Below are positions 15,745-24,264 of a stretch of 64,000 nt of DNA, piece by piece. A program made the translations under genes and the position numbers. The notes beneath the pieces were generated by a model. That model worked only from the letters and a program-made list of their open reading frames with translations, ran no database searches and had not been told where the DNA came from. The DNA comes from a virus, in the IMG/VR virus record IMGVR_UViG_3300026488_000027, positions 1 to 64,000 of that record. One strand, given 5' to 3'. The first letter of the stretch is position 1. The number at the start of each line of letters is the position of its first letter.

Positions 15745-17219
15745 AAACCAGTGTGAAACTTGAAGACATTATTTACTTTCTTTCATCTTCAAAAGAGAAG
15801 TATGATAAGTGGGTAAAACACATTTTGAATTGCGATCCTATCCGCAAGTATTCCTGGTTGATTAGATTGGTTGGCAGTTTGTTTGAAATATCAGATTTAA
15901 ATAAATTAACTAAAGAAGAAATTGTTTACTGGTCTGAAAAACTGTTTGAAGATGGTAAATTAGATAAATTGAAACTTGAATTTGTGAAGTCTGTTTGTGA
16001 TAGATTTCCTGAAAATGTAACACCAGTTATGATTGAATCTTTAATTGAAAGTTTTGTATTGAGAAACATTATAGACAAATTTTACGATGATGTTATAACA
16101 CAGGATTTAATTACTTCTGAATCGGTTTTAAATTATCTATGGAGAACATCATCAATTATCAAAGAATTTAACAAATACGAAGTTGATGATGAAAATATTG
16201 AAGAAATACTTGATTCTGGAAGTTTCGAAGTAGGTGGAAAGATAGGAATAGATCTGCTTGATGATTATTTGACAGGATATCCAAAATCTGGTTATACGAT
16301 AGTTGCTGGAAAGACAGGAATAGGAAAGACTTATTTCCTGTTAAATTCTTTTATTGAAAGCTTAAAAAATGGTTATTCTGCACTTTTCATTTCACCTGAA
16401 ATGAGTTTTAGAGCTATAATCAACAGAACAGCTTTGCTGACTACAGGATTCAAACCTACATTTTTGAGAAACAAAAGTTTTTACATTGTGGATGAATTAC
16501 CTATTCCTCATGAACCTATTGAAATCAATAACGATGAACGAAAAAATTTTCAAGAGTTGAAAAAAGAATTTATAAACGAATGGTATGAAAGGCACCATTT
16601 GAAAGATAGATTTGTGTGCGCTGATGTAAGTGGAAATTTGATTTCCTTTCATACAATTGAGTCAGCAATTATAGACTTTATGGAAAAGTATGGGAAGGTT
16701 GATATTATATTTATTGATGCTCCAGAGATGTTGAGTATAAAGTGGGCGAAAAATGAATTTGATGAAATTCAGCAGAAAAGTTTGTTTTTCAATAAGATAG
16801 CGATTGAATATGACATTGCTGTTGTTGTGTCATGGCAACTGAAAAAAGACACATATAAAAAGAAATGTAATCTATCAATCAGTGATATAAAAGGTAGAAA
16901 CGAAATTTCACAGAAGGCATCTTTGATACTTGCTATCATACAAGATTCATCTGAAAAAATGTTTAATTTGCTCCGTGTTGAAACACTAAAAGTAAGACAT
17001 GATGTTCCTATTTATCCACCTCCAATAATTGTCAATTCTGCATTGAAAGATGGTAGATATGTTGATAAAGTTGCCGTGTTTGATAACAACAAGATACAAA
17101 AGTATTTGGAAAGAATTTCTGAACTTGCTAACTTGTATGATACATCAAGTAAGATTGCAAGAGATTATAGAACATTTATAGATGACAGTGGAGATGTTGA
17201 AGATGACTTCCCGTTTTGA
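15741..17219 (+). CDS. DnaB-like replicative helicase
   Basis: RecA-fold hexameric helicase. Walker A is GKTGIGKT at residues 190-197, Walker B-like IIFIDAPE near residue 322, then VVVSWQLKK (motif H3) and a basic DIKGRNEISQKAS stretch that matches the DnaB DNA-binding loop and Arg-finger region. The N-terminal 160 residues are helical and not clearly the DnaB-N domain. 492 aa. ATGA overlap with the gene before, and the primase starts inside its last codons, so helicase and primase are made together. Confidence 0.87.
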   Translation: MKTSVKLEDIIYFLSSSKEKYDKWVKHILNCDPIRKYSWLIRLVGSLFEISDLNKLTKEEIVYWSEKLFEDGKLDKLKLEFVKSVCDRFPENVTPVMIESLIESFVLRNIIDKFYDDVITQDLITSESVLNYLWRTSSIIKEFNKYEVDDENIEEILDSGSFEVGGKIGIDLLDDYLTGYPKSGYTIVAGKTGIGKTYFLLNSFIESLKNGYSALFISPEMSFRAIINRTALLTTGFKPTFLRNKSFYIVDELPIPHEPIEINNDERKNFQELKKEFINEWYERHHLKDRFVCADVSGNLISFHTIESAIIDFMEKYGKVDIIFIDAPEMLSIKWAKNEFDEIQQKSLFFNKIAIEYDIAVVVSWQLKKDTYKKKCNLSISDIKGRNEISQKASLILAIIQDSSEKMFNLLRVETLKVRHDVPIYPPPIIVNSALKDGRYVDKVAVFDNNKIQKYLERISELANLYDTSSKIARDYRTFIDDSGDVEDDFPF

Positions 17220-18174
17220 TGTAAAAGCTTTTTTGCTTGATCATAACATAAGATTTGTGTCAAGAGGAAAGAATGTTGGAAAAGAAGATGTAAATATAAA
17301 ATGTCCTAATTGTGATGACCCTTCCTTTCACCTTGGTATTTACAAAGAAACAGGAATCTTTCATTGCTGGAGATGTGATTTTAGTGGTAACTTTATAACA
17401 TTAATTCAAAAACTTCTTGGTGTTCCATATTACAAAGCAAAAAAGATAGCTGTAAGTTACAGTTATTCCACAGGTATTGAAGAAACTGAAAATAATCAGA
17501 AAAACAATGAAGTAGTCTTTCCAGATAATTCATTTCTCATTCTTGATGCACTTGAAGATGATGAAATTGAATCTTACAGACTTAAAGCTATTTTGTATCT
17601 GAAGAGCAGATTTGTCAATCCTTACAATAAGATGTTATGGATGTTTACACCGAAAACAAATGATAACTATTCTTGTCTTATCATAATTCCAGTTTTCTTT
17701 AATGGTGAAATTGTTACTTGGATTGGAAGAAGATATATTGACAAAGATCCAAGATATGTAAATTGTCCAAAAGACAAATGTATTTTAACTGTAAAAGAAG
17801 TTCTTTACAACTATGATTCTTATACTGAAGATGATTTTGTTTTTATAACGGAAGGTATATTTGATGCTCTTAGGTTTGGAAGATTTGGTTTAGCTTCATT
17901 TGGCAAGATTTTGGGTGAGAAACAACTTGAATTGCTGTATATCAAAAGACCGAGAAAGATTTTTTATGTTCCAGATAGAGATGTTTCACAGGAAGAAGTG
18001 AAAGTGAATTTTAATCAACTAAAACTTATCACGGAAACCGTTATGTTGTGGCCACCTACAAAATATAAGGATGTAGGTGAAATGAAAAAATCTGAAGTAT
18101 TGCAGTGGCTAAGAGAAGAATTATCCGAAGAAGATTTTGAAAAGATTTTTAACGAATTTCTATCAAATGCTTGA
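17203..18174 (+). CDS. DnaG-type primase
   Basis: Makes RNA primers on the lagging strand. An N-terminal zinc-binding domain has Cys34, Cys37, Cys55 and Cys58 (CPNC...HCWRC), and a TOPRIM core follows with FVFITEGIFDALRF (catalytic Glu) near residue 215 and YVPDRDVSQE for the Asp pair. At 323 aa it lacks the C-terminal helicase-interaction domain of bacterial DnaG. The ATG at 17203 is chosen because GGAG lies nine bases upstream; two earlier in-frame ATGs have no site. Overlaps the helicase gene by 17 bp. Confidence 0.88.
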   Translation: MTSRFDVKAFLLDHNIRFVSRGKNVGKEDVNIKCPNCDDPSFHLGIYKETGIFHCWRCDFSGNFITLIQKLLGVPYYKAKKIAVSYSYSTGIEETENNQKNNEVVFPDNSFLILDALEDDEIESYRLKAILYLKSRFVNPYNKMLWMFTPKTNDNYSCLIIIPVFFNGEIVTWIGRRYIDKDPRYVNCPKDKCILTVKEVLYNYDSYTEDDFVFITEGIFDALRFGRFGLASFGKILGEKQLELLYIKRPRKIFYVPDRDVSQEEVKVNFNQLKLITETVMLWPPTKYKDVGEMKKSEVLQWLREELSEEDFEKIFNEFLSNA

Positions 18175-18198
18175 CAAACTATCAAAAAAGTTTATATT
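18171..18198 (+). promoter_or_regulatory. Internal promoter in the replication operon
   Basis: TTGACA at 18171-18176 overlaps the primase stop codon; TATATT lies at 18193-18198 after a 16-bp spacer. It would drive the gene at 18219 and the polymerase. Confidence 0.65.
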
Positions 18199-18218
18199 TA
18201 TACACACTGGAGGATGTG

Positions 18219-18509
18219 ATGATTGATGATAGAATACTAAAATACTTCAAGAATGTTGCTAACAAACTTCAAATTGTTCTGTCTAAGGAATACAGTAAGA
18301 AGAAGAAAAGTCTTTCTGTTTATGCGACCAAAGATGATTTGTATCATGATTTGATCATGTATTACTTGGAATATGGTGATGAAGGAAAAGCAGAGAGTAA
18401 AGTTATTCAAAAATATCTTGAATTATTAAAAAGTATTTCGGTTGAAAGAAGTTGGGGTGAAGAAAAAGCTCTTGAAGCATTTATCTATGGTGAGAAAAGT
18501 GAAGATTGA
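18219..18509 (+). CDS. Hypothetical protein, 96 aa
   Basis: The ATG at 18219 has GGAGG five bases upstream and lies after an internal promoter, so an earlier in-frame start at 18171 is unlikely. Helical and lysine-rich (SKEYSKKKKSLSVYATKDDLYHD). No family recognised. It sits between primase and polymerase, so a replication role is possible, and its end overlaps the next gene by 23 bp. Confidence 0.6.
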   Translation: MIDDRILKYFKNVANKLQIVLSKEYSKKKKSLSVYATKDDLYHDLIMYYLEYGDEGKAESKVIQKYLELLKSISVERSWGEEKALEAFIYGEKSED

Positions 18510-19002
18510 TAATCTACGAATTACACCAAGATTTCTGACAAAAGTTTTGATAAGTATTCCTTTTTTCTGTCAAACAGGAATTGGCCCAACAAAACTTAAA
18601 TATTTTTTAGATGTTGTAAATTCTTTAAATGATTATCTGGAGGAACTTTTTTATGATTTGCAGCCAGATATGATTTATGGTTGTCCTGATAGAAATGGTC
18701 TCTTCTTTTATTCAAATGATTTAGTCTATGTAGTCTGTGATACACTCTATGTTTTTGATTTTTTCTATCACGAGGCTTATATCAACTATAAAATAGAAAG
18801 ACCCATTTTTACAAGTTTGAATATCCCACAACAGACATTCTATAATACTTTTGATCTTGTTGGAGATAAGATGATAGGACTTGACAAACCTCGCATCAGA
18901 GATATTATGTATTGTGATAAAGTAAAAGATTTTTGTTTGCTGTTAGGAGAAGTTCTTTATAATAAGAATATCGGGAGGTTAGAGAATGTCGATCTGCAGT
19001 AA
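18487..19002 (+). CDS. Hypothetical protein, 171 aa
   Basis: No family recognised. Begins with a basic segment (MVRKVKIDNLRITPRFL) and continues with many aromatic residues (YDLQPDMIYG, LYVFDFFYHEAYINY). The ATG at 18487 has no good Shine-Dalgarno and may rely on coupling with the preceding gene, which it overlaps by 23 bp; an ATG at 18442 and a GTG at 18490 are alternatives. Its end overlaps the polymerase gene by 17 bp. Confidence 0.55.
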   Translation: MVRKVKIDNLRITPRFLTKVLISIPFFCQTGIGPTKLKYFLDVVNSLNDYLEELFYDLQPDMIYGCPDRNGLFFYSNDLVYVVCDTLYVFDFFYHEAYINYKIERPIFTSLNIPQQTFYNTFDLVGDKMIGLDKPRIRDIMYCDKVKDFCLLLGEVLYNKNIGRLENVDLQ

Positions 19003-21502
19003 ATGTCCTGTGTGTAATGAAAATAGACAGAAAGTAGATTTTGATGGTAGTTGTGAAGAGTCTGGAATTTATATAGTTGGGCAGAATCCAGGTGCACGGG
19101 AAGTAGAGCAAGGAAAACCTTTTGTTGGTAGGTCTGGAACATTACTGTCCACCATGCTCCACGCAGCTGGTATAGACAGAAAAACCGTTAGAATTGGTAA
19201 TATAGTAAAATGTTTCTTTCCTCCAGGAACAGAAATAAAAAAAGATATTGTGAATGTATGCAAGCAATATGTTCTTGATGATATAAAAAAACACGAACCC
19301 AAAGTAATTATCACTCTGGGTGAAAGAGCATATTTTGGTATCACAGGAAAAGACAATTTTAGTTCACATAGATTTGTTCCAACACCTTATCCTGAACTTG
19401 GTTGTTGGATAGTTCCTTTATATCATCCAAGATTTCTTATGGAAAATAGAAGTCTTGGTTTGAAACATATGATGATAAAAATGATGAAACATGCAAAGTA
19501 TCTTACTACTGTTCCAGTCCCTCAAGTTGATAGACCTGAAGTAGAAATCTTGACGAATTTTGATGATATAGTTAAAGCTATAAGATATTTTAGAAATCAA
19601 AAGTTTGCTGCTTTTGATTTTGAAACTTCTTCACTCTATTCTCACTTTGATATTTCTTACATTGCTACATGTGCTATATCTGATGGAAAACGAACTGTAG
19701 CTTTTCCTGTTGAAAATTATTTTAACGAGAAACAGACAAAACAAATAATTAGTGAATTCATTGAATTTATACATGACAATAATGTTTCAAAACTTGTATT
19801 CAATATGTCCTTTGAAAATTATTGGATTCTTTCAAGAATGAATACTTCTTTTGAAAGAAATGACAATTTTCATGATGTTATGCTTTTATCTTATATGATT
19901 TATCCAAGAGATGGACTTTTTGGTCTAAAAGAGTTGTCAAGGGTTTGGTTAGGTGCTGATGAAACTTATGCTATAGATGTCAAGGATGTTTATTCTATGT
20001 TAAAAGAAAATCCTGAAAGTATTTATGATCTAATGATATATAACGGAATAGATGCTTACTATACATATCACATCTTTGATAGAATAGCAAATTTTGTGAA
20101 AGAAATGAGACAAGCTCTCAGAAAGAACAATCTTGACTTTGAATATAGATTTGGTTTTACGGCTGAAGAAATTTCAAATATCATAAAGTTGTTGAAGTAT
20201 TATAAAATTTCTTTCAAGTATCTTCCCATAACAGTTTCAAAAACACAATTTAATGGATGTATTCCTAACATAGAGTTTATAGATGATCTTGAATTAAGAC
20301 TAAAGAATGAACTGCACAAAGAGCTTGAAAAGATTTATTCTGATGAAAGAGTTCCTGAAAGCACAAAGAATGTTATAAAATCCTTTGGCGTTGAATGTGG
20401 AGAAAAACTTGCTCGTATTCTTGGTTTTGAAAAGGAAAATGTTTCAAAAGAAGAAAAATCTATCAAGAAAATGATTTTTGATATAAGATCATCTAAACAG
20501 CTTGCTGAATTTTTCATAAAGAATGGTTATGAACTGCCAAAAACAAGTAAAGGAAATTATTCTGTAAATGAAAGTGTTTTGAAAAATCTTGCTGAAAAGG
20601 ATAAGTTTGCCAAAAGAATTCTTACTGTGCGTGGAATAGATAAAAAACTGTCTGCTTATGTTAATACATTTAGAAAGTGGATTTTTCCAGATGGTAAGTT
20701 TCATCCTTCATACAGAATAGTATCTGAAGGAACTGCAAGACCTCTTGCAAACAAAATTAATATTCAGCAGTTTCCAAAAAGAAAAGGTAAAGAAATGAGA
20801 CAGGTGTTAAAAGCGCCTGAAGGCTATATCATTCTTGATTTTGATTATTCTGCTCTTGAAGTGAGAGTGCTTGCAATGTTATCAAGAGATCAAAAACTTG
20901 TTGAATATATATTAAATGGTATTGATTTTCACTTAGAGTGGAGTAAAAGAATTTTTGGTGAAAAATTGGCTAAGGAGAATAGAAACTTGGTTAAAAATCA
21001 GTTTGTTTTTCCTTTGTTTTATGGTGCAGGTGTTAAAACAGTATCTAATGGACTTGGCATACCAGAAGATAAAGCTGTAAAGTTAATTGATGAATTCTGG
21101 AATGAATTTAGTGGTGTAAAATTGTGGCAGGAGAAGATGTTTGCTGAATACAATAGAAATGGATGTGTTTCAAACTATTTTGGTAGAAGACGATATGCAC
21201 CTGTTAGCTGGAATGTAATTGTGAACTATCCTATACAGTCAACAGGTGTGGAATTTACCATTTATGCATGGAACAAGCTTGTTGAAAAAGGTTATTGGGT
21301 AGCAGCAGAAATACATGATGAGCTTGTTGTTTATGTAAAAGATGATGAGAAATCAATCAGACAGGGAATAAGGGATATTTATGAAGCTATGGTTAAACAA
21401 CCATGGAAGATTCTTGAAGTTGTTCCTTTGTCAATAGAAGGAAAAATAGGTTATGATTGGTATAATATGAAGGAAATAAATCTTGAAGAATACTTAAGCT
21501 AA
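18986..21502 (+). CDS. Fusion of family 4-type uracil-DNA glycosylase and family A DNA polymerase
   Basis: 838 aa with three domains. Residues 1-170: uracil-DNA glycosylase, with VGQNPGAREVEQGKPFVGRSG at 31-51, LYHPRFL near 150, and four cysteines (Cys4, Cys7, Cys76, Cys92) at the spacing of the family 4 iron-sulfur cluster. From about 205: a 3'-5' exonuclease, with AFDFETSS holding the DxE pair. C-terminal half: polymerase palm and fingers, with motif A LDFDYSALEVR near 615, a motif B region NQFVFPLFYGAG, and motif C AEIHDELVVY near 776. No 5'-nuclease domain. GGGAGG precedes the start. The phage replicase, apparently able to act on uracil in its own template or product. Confidence 0.92.
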   Translation: MSICSKCPVCNENRQKVDFDGSCEESGIYIVGQNPGAREVEQGKPFVGRSGTLLSTMLHAAGIDRKTVRIGNIVKCFFPPGTEIKKDIVNVCKQYVLDDIKKHEPKVIITLGERAYFGITGKDNFSSHRFVPTPYPELGCWIVPLYHPRFLMENRSLGLKHMMIKMMKHAKYLTTVPVPQVDRPEVEILTNFDDIVKAIRYFRNQKFAAFDFETSSLYSHFDISYIATCAISDGKRTVAFPVENYFNEKQTKQIISEFIEFIHDNNVSKLVFNMSFENYWILSRMNTSFERNDNFHDVMLLSYMIYPRDGLFGLKELSRVWLGADETYAIDVKDVYSMLKENPESIYDLMIYNGIDAYYTYHIFDRIANFVKEMRQALRKNNLDFEYRFGFTAEEISNIIKLLKYYKISFKYLPITVSKTQFNGCIPNIEFIDDLELRLKNELHKELEKIYSDERVPESTKNVIKSFGVECGEKLARILGFEKENVSKEEKSIKKMIFDIRSSKQLAEFFIKNGYELPKTSKGNYSVNESVLKNLAEKDKFAKRILTVRGIDKKLSAYVNTFRKWIFPDGKFHPSYRIVSEGTARPLANKINIQQFPKRKGKEMRQVLKAPEGYIILDFDYSALEVRVLAMLSRDQKLVEYILNGIDFHLEWSKRIFGEKLAKENRNLVKNQFVFPLFYGAGVKTVSNGLGIPEDKAVKLIDEFWNEFSGVKLWQEKMFAEYNRNGCVSNYFGRRRYAPVSWNVIVNYPIQSTGVEFTIYAWNKLVEKGYWVAAEIHDELVVYVKDDEKSIRQGIRDIYEAMVKQPWKILEVVPLSIEGKIGYDWYNMKEINLEEYLS

Positions 21503-21512
21503 GAGGTGAAAT

Positions 21513-21590
21513 ATGAATAAGGTATCAGTTTTAGTAAGCAATTTCGTTGAAACGACAACATTAACAACAAAGGACCTTCTGAAACTGTAA
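21513..21590 (+). pseudogene. 25-codon ORF with good RBS, probably a gene cut off by the IscB element
   Basis: AAGAGGTG lies correctly before ATG 21513, ten bases after the polymerase stop. The product, MNKVSVLVSNFVETTTLTTK plus five residues, ends at TAA 21588-21590 inside the left arm of the hairpin at the element's edge. Either a truncated gene whose remainder was lost on insertion or a true small peptide. Confidence 0.4.
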
Positions 21591-21593
21591 CAT

Positions 21594-21896
21594 TTTAAAA
21601 TGTTTAGTTACAGTTTCAGCGGGTCTGAGGCAGAGGTGGTCCTGATGAAGGATAAGCTGAACTTGCCGAATAGGAAGGCAAGAGGTGAAGAGGAGAGAAT
21701 TTTTCTCTCCCACCACCTACGTCCTATGGTTGCCCGTGAGGGCAGGCACCCTGGGGTGGAGCACCAGCTCCAGGCTCTGCTGGTGGTGGGGGACGAAACC
21801 CAGCCTGAGATGGTGTTGGTGAACACCCCTACCACTATCAGAGACCATGGGACATTGCCGAGGTGCAGCATAACCCCTTTATGGGAGGTAGCTTAA
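21594..21896 (+). ncRNA. Omega RNA of IscB (guide leader plus scaffold)
   Basis: About 290 bases directly upstream of iscB are strongly GC-rich in a low-GC genome and full of short stems: CTTGCC/GGCAAG, GGAGAGA/TCTCTCC, GCCC/GGGC, GGAGC/GCTCC, GGTGTT/AACACC and a final AACCCC-type stem next to the iscB Shine-Dalgarno. Known IscB systems have the omega RNA scaffold in exactly this place, with the guide at its 5' end. Here the guide would lie within about 21,594-21,619, depending on where the scaffold begins. Both strands also carry spurious open frames across it. RNA size and guide boundary are inferred. Confidence 0.8.
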
Positions 21897-23090
21897 ATGC
21901 TACATAATCAAAAAATGAAAGTTTTTGTGGTTGATGCTGAGGGAAAACCACTTCTACCTACCACACCTGCAAGAGCAAGAATACTGCTGAAAAAAGGAAA
22001 AGCAAAAGTTTACAGAATGATACCATTCACTATCCAACTAAACAGAGTGGTTAAAAATCCTGTTGGTGAATTTACTGCTGCAGTTGATGATGGTTCAAAA
22101 TATCTTGGTATAGCTGTTAAGGGGAAAAATGAAATTGTTTTCACTGCTAATGTAAAACTTAGACAAGATGTAAGCAGAAAAGTTAAGCAGAGAGCCATGT
22201 ATCGCAGGAATAGAAGGAGGAGACTTAGGCATAGACCAGCTCGGTTTATGAATAGAAAGAGAAGCAAAGACTGGTTGCCACCATCAATCAGATATAGAAA
22301 GGAAGTTGTTTTGAGGGTTCTAAATGATTTGAGTAAGTTTTTAAATATCACAAAAGTTATAATTGAGCAAGTTAAATTTGATGTTTCTTCCCTTGTGGCT
22401 GGTAGGAGGTTGAAAGGCAAGGAATATCAACGAAAAAGATATGAAGGCAGAAACTTCAGAGAAAAAGTCTTGATAAGAGACAATTATACTTGCCAAATTT
22501 GTGGTAATAAGAAAAATCTTGAAGTTCATCACATAATCCCAAGAAGTAAAGGAGGAACAAATGTTGTAGAAAATGGAATTACATTGTGTAAGAATTGTCA
22601 TAAAGCTGTTCATGAATGTAAAATAAAACTGACCGCTAACATACTATCAACGAAGCATGCTTCTGTTGCTCAACAAGGCAAATGGTGGTTATTTAGAATA
22701 TTAAAAGAACAATTTAAAAATGTTGAAATAACGTTTGGTTATATCACCAAGAAGAATAGAGAGAAACTTGGACTTCCAAAGGATCACTATACTGATGCTT
22801 GTGCAATATTAGAATGTAACAATATCATTTCGCCTGTTTATTTAATTATTCCACGCAGAAGAAGACCAGAAATAAATAATTCAACAAAGAAACATAATGA
22901 ATACAAAGGATTTAGACATTTTGATATTGTAGTTGCTTATCACAAAACTAAGGGTAAGATAATTGGTTGTGTAAGAAGTCTAAAGAAAAGTGGTTTGGCT
23001 TTGAGAACGAAATTTTCAGATAACTTTGTTGTTGGATATACAAAAAGTAAACTACTTTGGAGACCAAAGGGGTTAGTTTATGTGGTATAA
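21897..23090 (+). CDS. iscB: IscB, RNA-guided HNH/RuvC nuclease
   Basis: Ancestor-type relative of Cas9 that cuts DNA guided by an omega RNA. The N-terminal PLMP-like domain reads PLLPTTPARARILLKKGKAK at residues 18-37. RuvC-I is AVDDGSKYLGIA with Asp64; an Arg-rich bridge helix spans about 94-122; RuvC-II has Glu158 (IIEQVKFD); the HNH domain spans about 199-239 with CQIC, HHIIPRSKGG (His211/His212) and CKNC zinc knuckles; RuvC-III is HYTDACAI with Asp300. A basic C-terminal domain follows. 397 aa, within the family range. All catalytic residues are present, so it is probably active. GGGAGG, part of the omega RNA end, precedes the ATG. Confidence 0.95.
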   Translation: MLHNQKMKVFVVDAEGKPLLPTTPARARILLKKGKAKVYRMIPFTIQLNRVVKNPVGEFTAAVDDGSKYLGIAVKGKNEIVFTANVKLRQDVSRKVKQRAMYRRNRRRRLRHRPARFMNRKRSKDWLPPSIRYRKEVVLRVLNDLSKFLNITKVIIEQVKFDVSSLVAGRRLKGKEYQRKRYEGRNFREKVLIRDNYTCQICGNKKNLEVHHIIPRSKGGTNVVENGITLCKNCHKAVHECKIKLTANILSTKHASVAQQGKWWLFRILKEQFKNVEITFGYITKKNREKLGLPKDHYTDACAILECNNIISPVYLIIPRRRRPEINNSTKKHNEYKGFRHFDIVVAYHKTKGKIIGCVRSLKKSGLALRTKFSDNFVVGYTKSKLLWRPKGLVYVV

Positions 23091-23091
23091 T
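23083..23091 (+). promoter_or_regulatory. Extended -10 promoter at the end of iscB
   Basis: TGGTATAAT, an extended -10 element, overlaps the iscB stop codon. No good -35 is present. It would provide a transcript for the phosphoesterase gene at 23153. Confidence 0.45.
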
Positions 23092-23152
23092 ATAATATTG
23101 CAATATGTTAGAAAATGTTTTAAATTTTAAAACTGTTTGAAAGGAGGAATAG

Positions 23153-24082
23153 ATGGAAAAGAGCAAGTTTGAAATCATAAGAGAACTTATCAACTTCTAT
23201 AATGAAAATCTATACATACCTTCTGCAAAAATGATAGCTTCCATGTATAACATTGGATCAAAGAAAGCATATTGGATTCATGGTTATCTTACTGCAATGT
23301 TAAATGATGACAGGTATATTCGTGAAATTGAAAATGACACAGATAGAAAAACAGAATTTATAGAAGTTGTCTTTGCTGACATGCACATACCTTATATAGA
23401 TGAAAAAGCTTTCTTTACAGCAATAGATTTTTGTAAAAATCTGCCAAGAGTTGATAAGTTTGTATTACTTGGAGATGAAATTGATTTTTACCAGATTTCC
23501 TTTTGGAATAGAAATCCTAAAAAGATGTCAATAGAAGAAGAAATTGAAATGTGTAAAGACTATCTCAAACTTCTAAAGAAAGAATTTAGTGATGTTGACT
23601 TCTACATGATAGAATCAAACCATCATCTTAGACTTCAGAAGTATATTTTTTCAAATGCTCCTGAATTAGCAGGACTAAGACAACTTATGTTTGAAAACTT
23701 ACTTGACTTGAATTCACTTGGTATAAAATACATAAGCAATGAAAAGTTAATTTCAATTACAGGAAAACCATTTAGAATTGGTGGTTTGTATCACATTCAT
23801 GGGCATGAAGTTAAGACTGGTGGAATAAATGTAGCAAGAAATGTATATCTGAAAACGCAACAAAATGTAATTATGGGTCATTTCCATAGAACACAGGAAT
23901 ATATTCATAGAACTTTGGATGGAAAAGTATATGGTTGTTGGTCAGTTGGATGTCTTTGTCAGCTTACTGCTGAATATGCACCAGTAAATCAATGGAATCA
24001 TGGGTTTGCTGTTGTATATCATTTTGATGATGAATATTTTGAGGTTAAGAATTACAAGATCATAAATGGGAAGGTGTTATGA
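23153..24082 (+). CDS. Calcineurin-like metallophosphoesterase with N-terminal helical domain
   Basis: Metal-dependent phosphoesterase. Motifs in order: FADMHIPY (D-x-H), LLGDEIDF (GDxxD), ESNHHLRL (in place of GNHD), HGHEV and GHFHRT. About 70 residues precede the domain and look like a helix-turn-helix (PSAKMIASMYNIGSKKAYWI), which may place the enzyme on DNA. The substrate could be DNA, RNA or a small phosphodiester; sequence does not decide. 309 aa. AAAGGAGG precedes the start, in a leader that is repeated, inverted, before the gene at 26526. Overlaps the next gene by ATGA. Confidence 0.83.
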   Translation: MEKSKFEIIRELINFYNENLYIPSAKMIASMYNIGSKKAYWIHGYLTAMLNDDRYIREIENDTDRKTEFIEVVFADMHIPYIDEKAFFTAIDFCKNLPRVDKFVLLGDEIDFYQISFWNRNPKKMSIEEEIEMCKDYLKLLKKEFSDVDFYMIESNHHLRLQKYIFSNAPELAGLRQLMFENLLDLNSLGIKYISNEKLISITGKPFRIGGLYHIHGHEVKTGGINVARNVYLKTQQNVIMGHFHRTQEYIHRTLDGKVYGCWSVGCLCQLTAEYAPVNQWNHGFAVVYHFDDEYFEVKNYKIINGKVL

Positions 24083-24264
24083 AGAGGAAAAGCAGATATT
24101 GGTTAATTACTGGTGAAATATTCAGAAAAGGAAAGAAGTCTTATTTTATTAATGTGGTAAATCTAAAAAGTGGTAATATAGTGGAATGGAAAGAATTTTC
24201 AAACTATGGAAGCTGGAAACAACAACAAGTCTATCTACGAAACAAATATAGAACTGCTAATTAG
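24079..24264 (+). CDS. Small basic protein, 61 aa
   Basis: Starts within the stop of the phosphoesterase gene (ATGA), so translation is coupled. Basic and aromatic, with YWLITGEIFRKGKKSYFINV and a tail KQQQVYLRNKYR; strand-rich. No family recognised. Its last 8 bp overlap the end of the convergent leftward late block. Confidence 0.6.
   Translation: MKRKSRYWLITGEIFRKGKKSYFINVVNLKSGNIVEWKEFSNYGSWKQQQVYLRNKYRTAN

Larger units (their letters stand above)
21578..23106 (+). mobile_element. IscB-type IS200/605-related element lacking its transposase
   Basis: A block unlike its surroundings: a GC-rich structured leader followed by iscB, with no Y1 transposase. The left side has a perfect 13-bp stem, CTGAAACTGTAAC (21579-21591) with GTTACAGTTTCAG (21607-21619), enclosing ATTTTAAAAT. 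Just after iscB is the palindrome ATATTGCAATAT (23095-23106). Exact ends cannot be fixed because such elements lack terminal inverted repeats and make no target duplication. It would need a transposase supplied elsewhere to move. Confidence 0.6.

Noticed and set aside
21600-21896. Open frames on both strands over the GC-rich block before iscB (98 and 87 codons)
   Set aside because: The sequence is packed with stems and lies where the omega RNA belongs; the encoded peptides have no protein-like pattern and the forward frame has no Shine-Dalgarno.
22010-22420. 136-codon leftward frame inside iscB
   Set aside because: Antisense to the iscB RuvC and bridge-helix region, with no Shine-Dalgarno.
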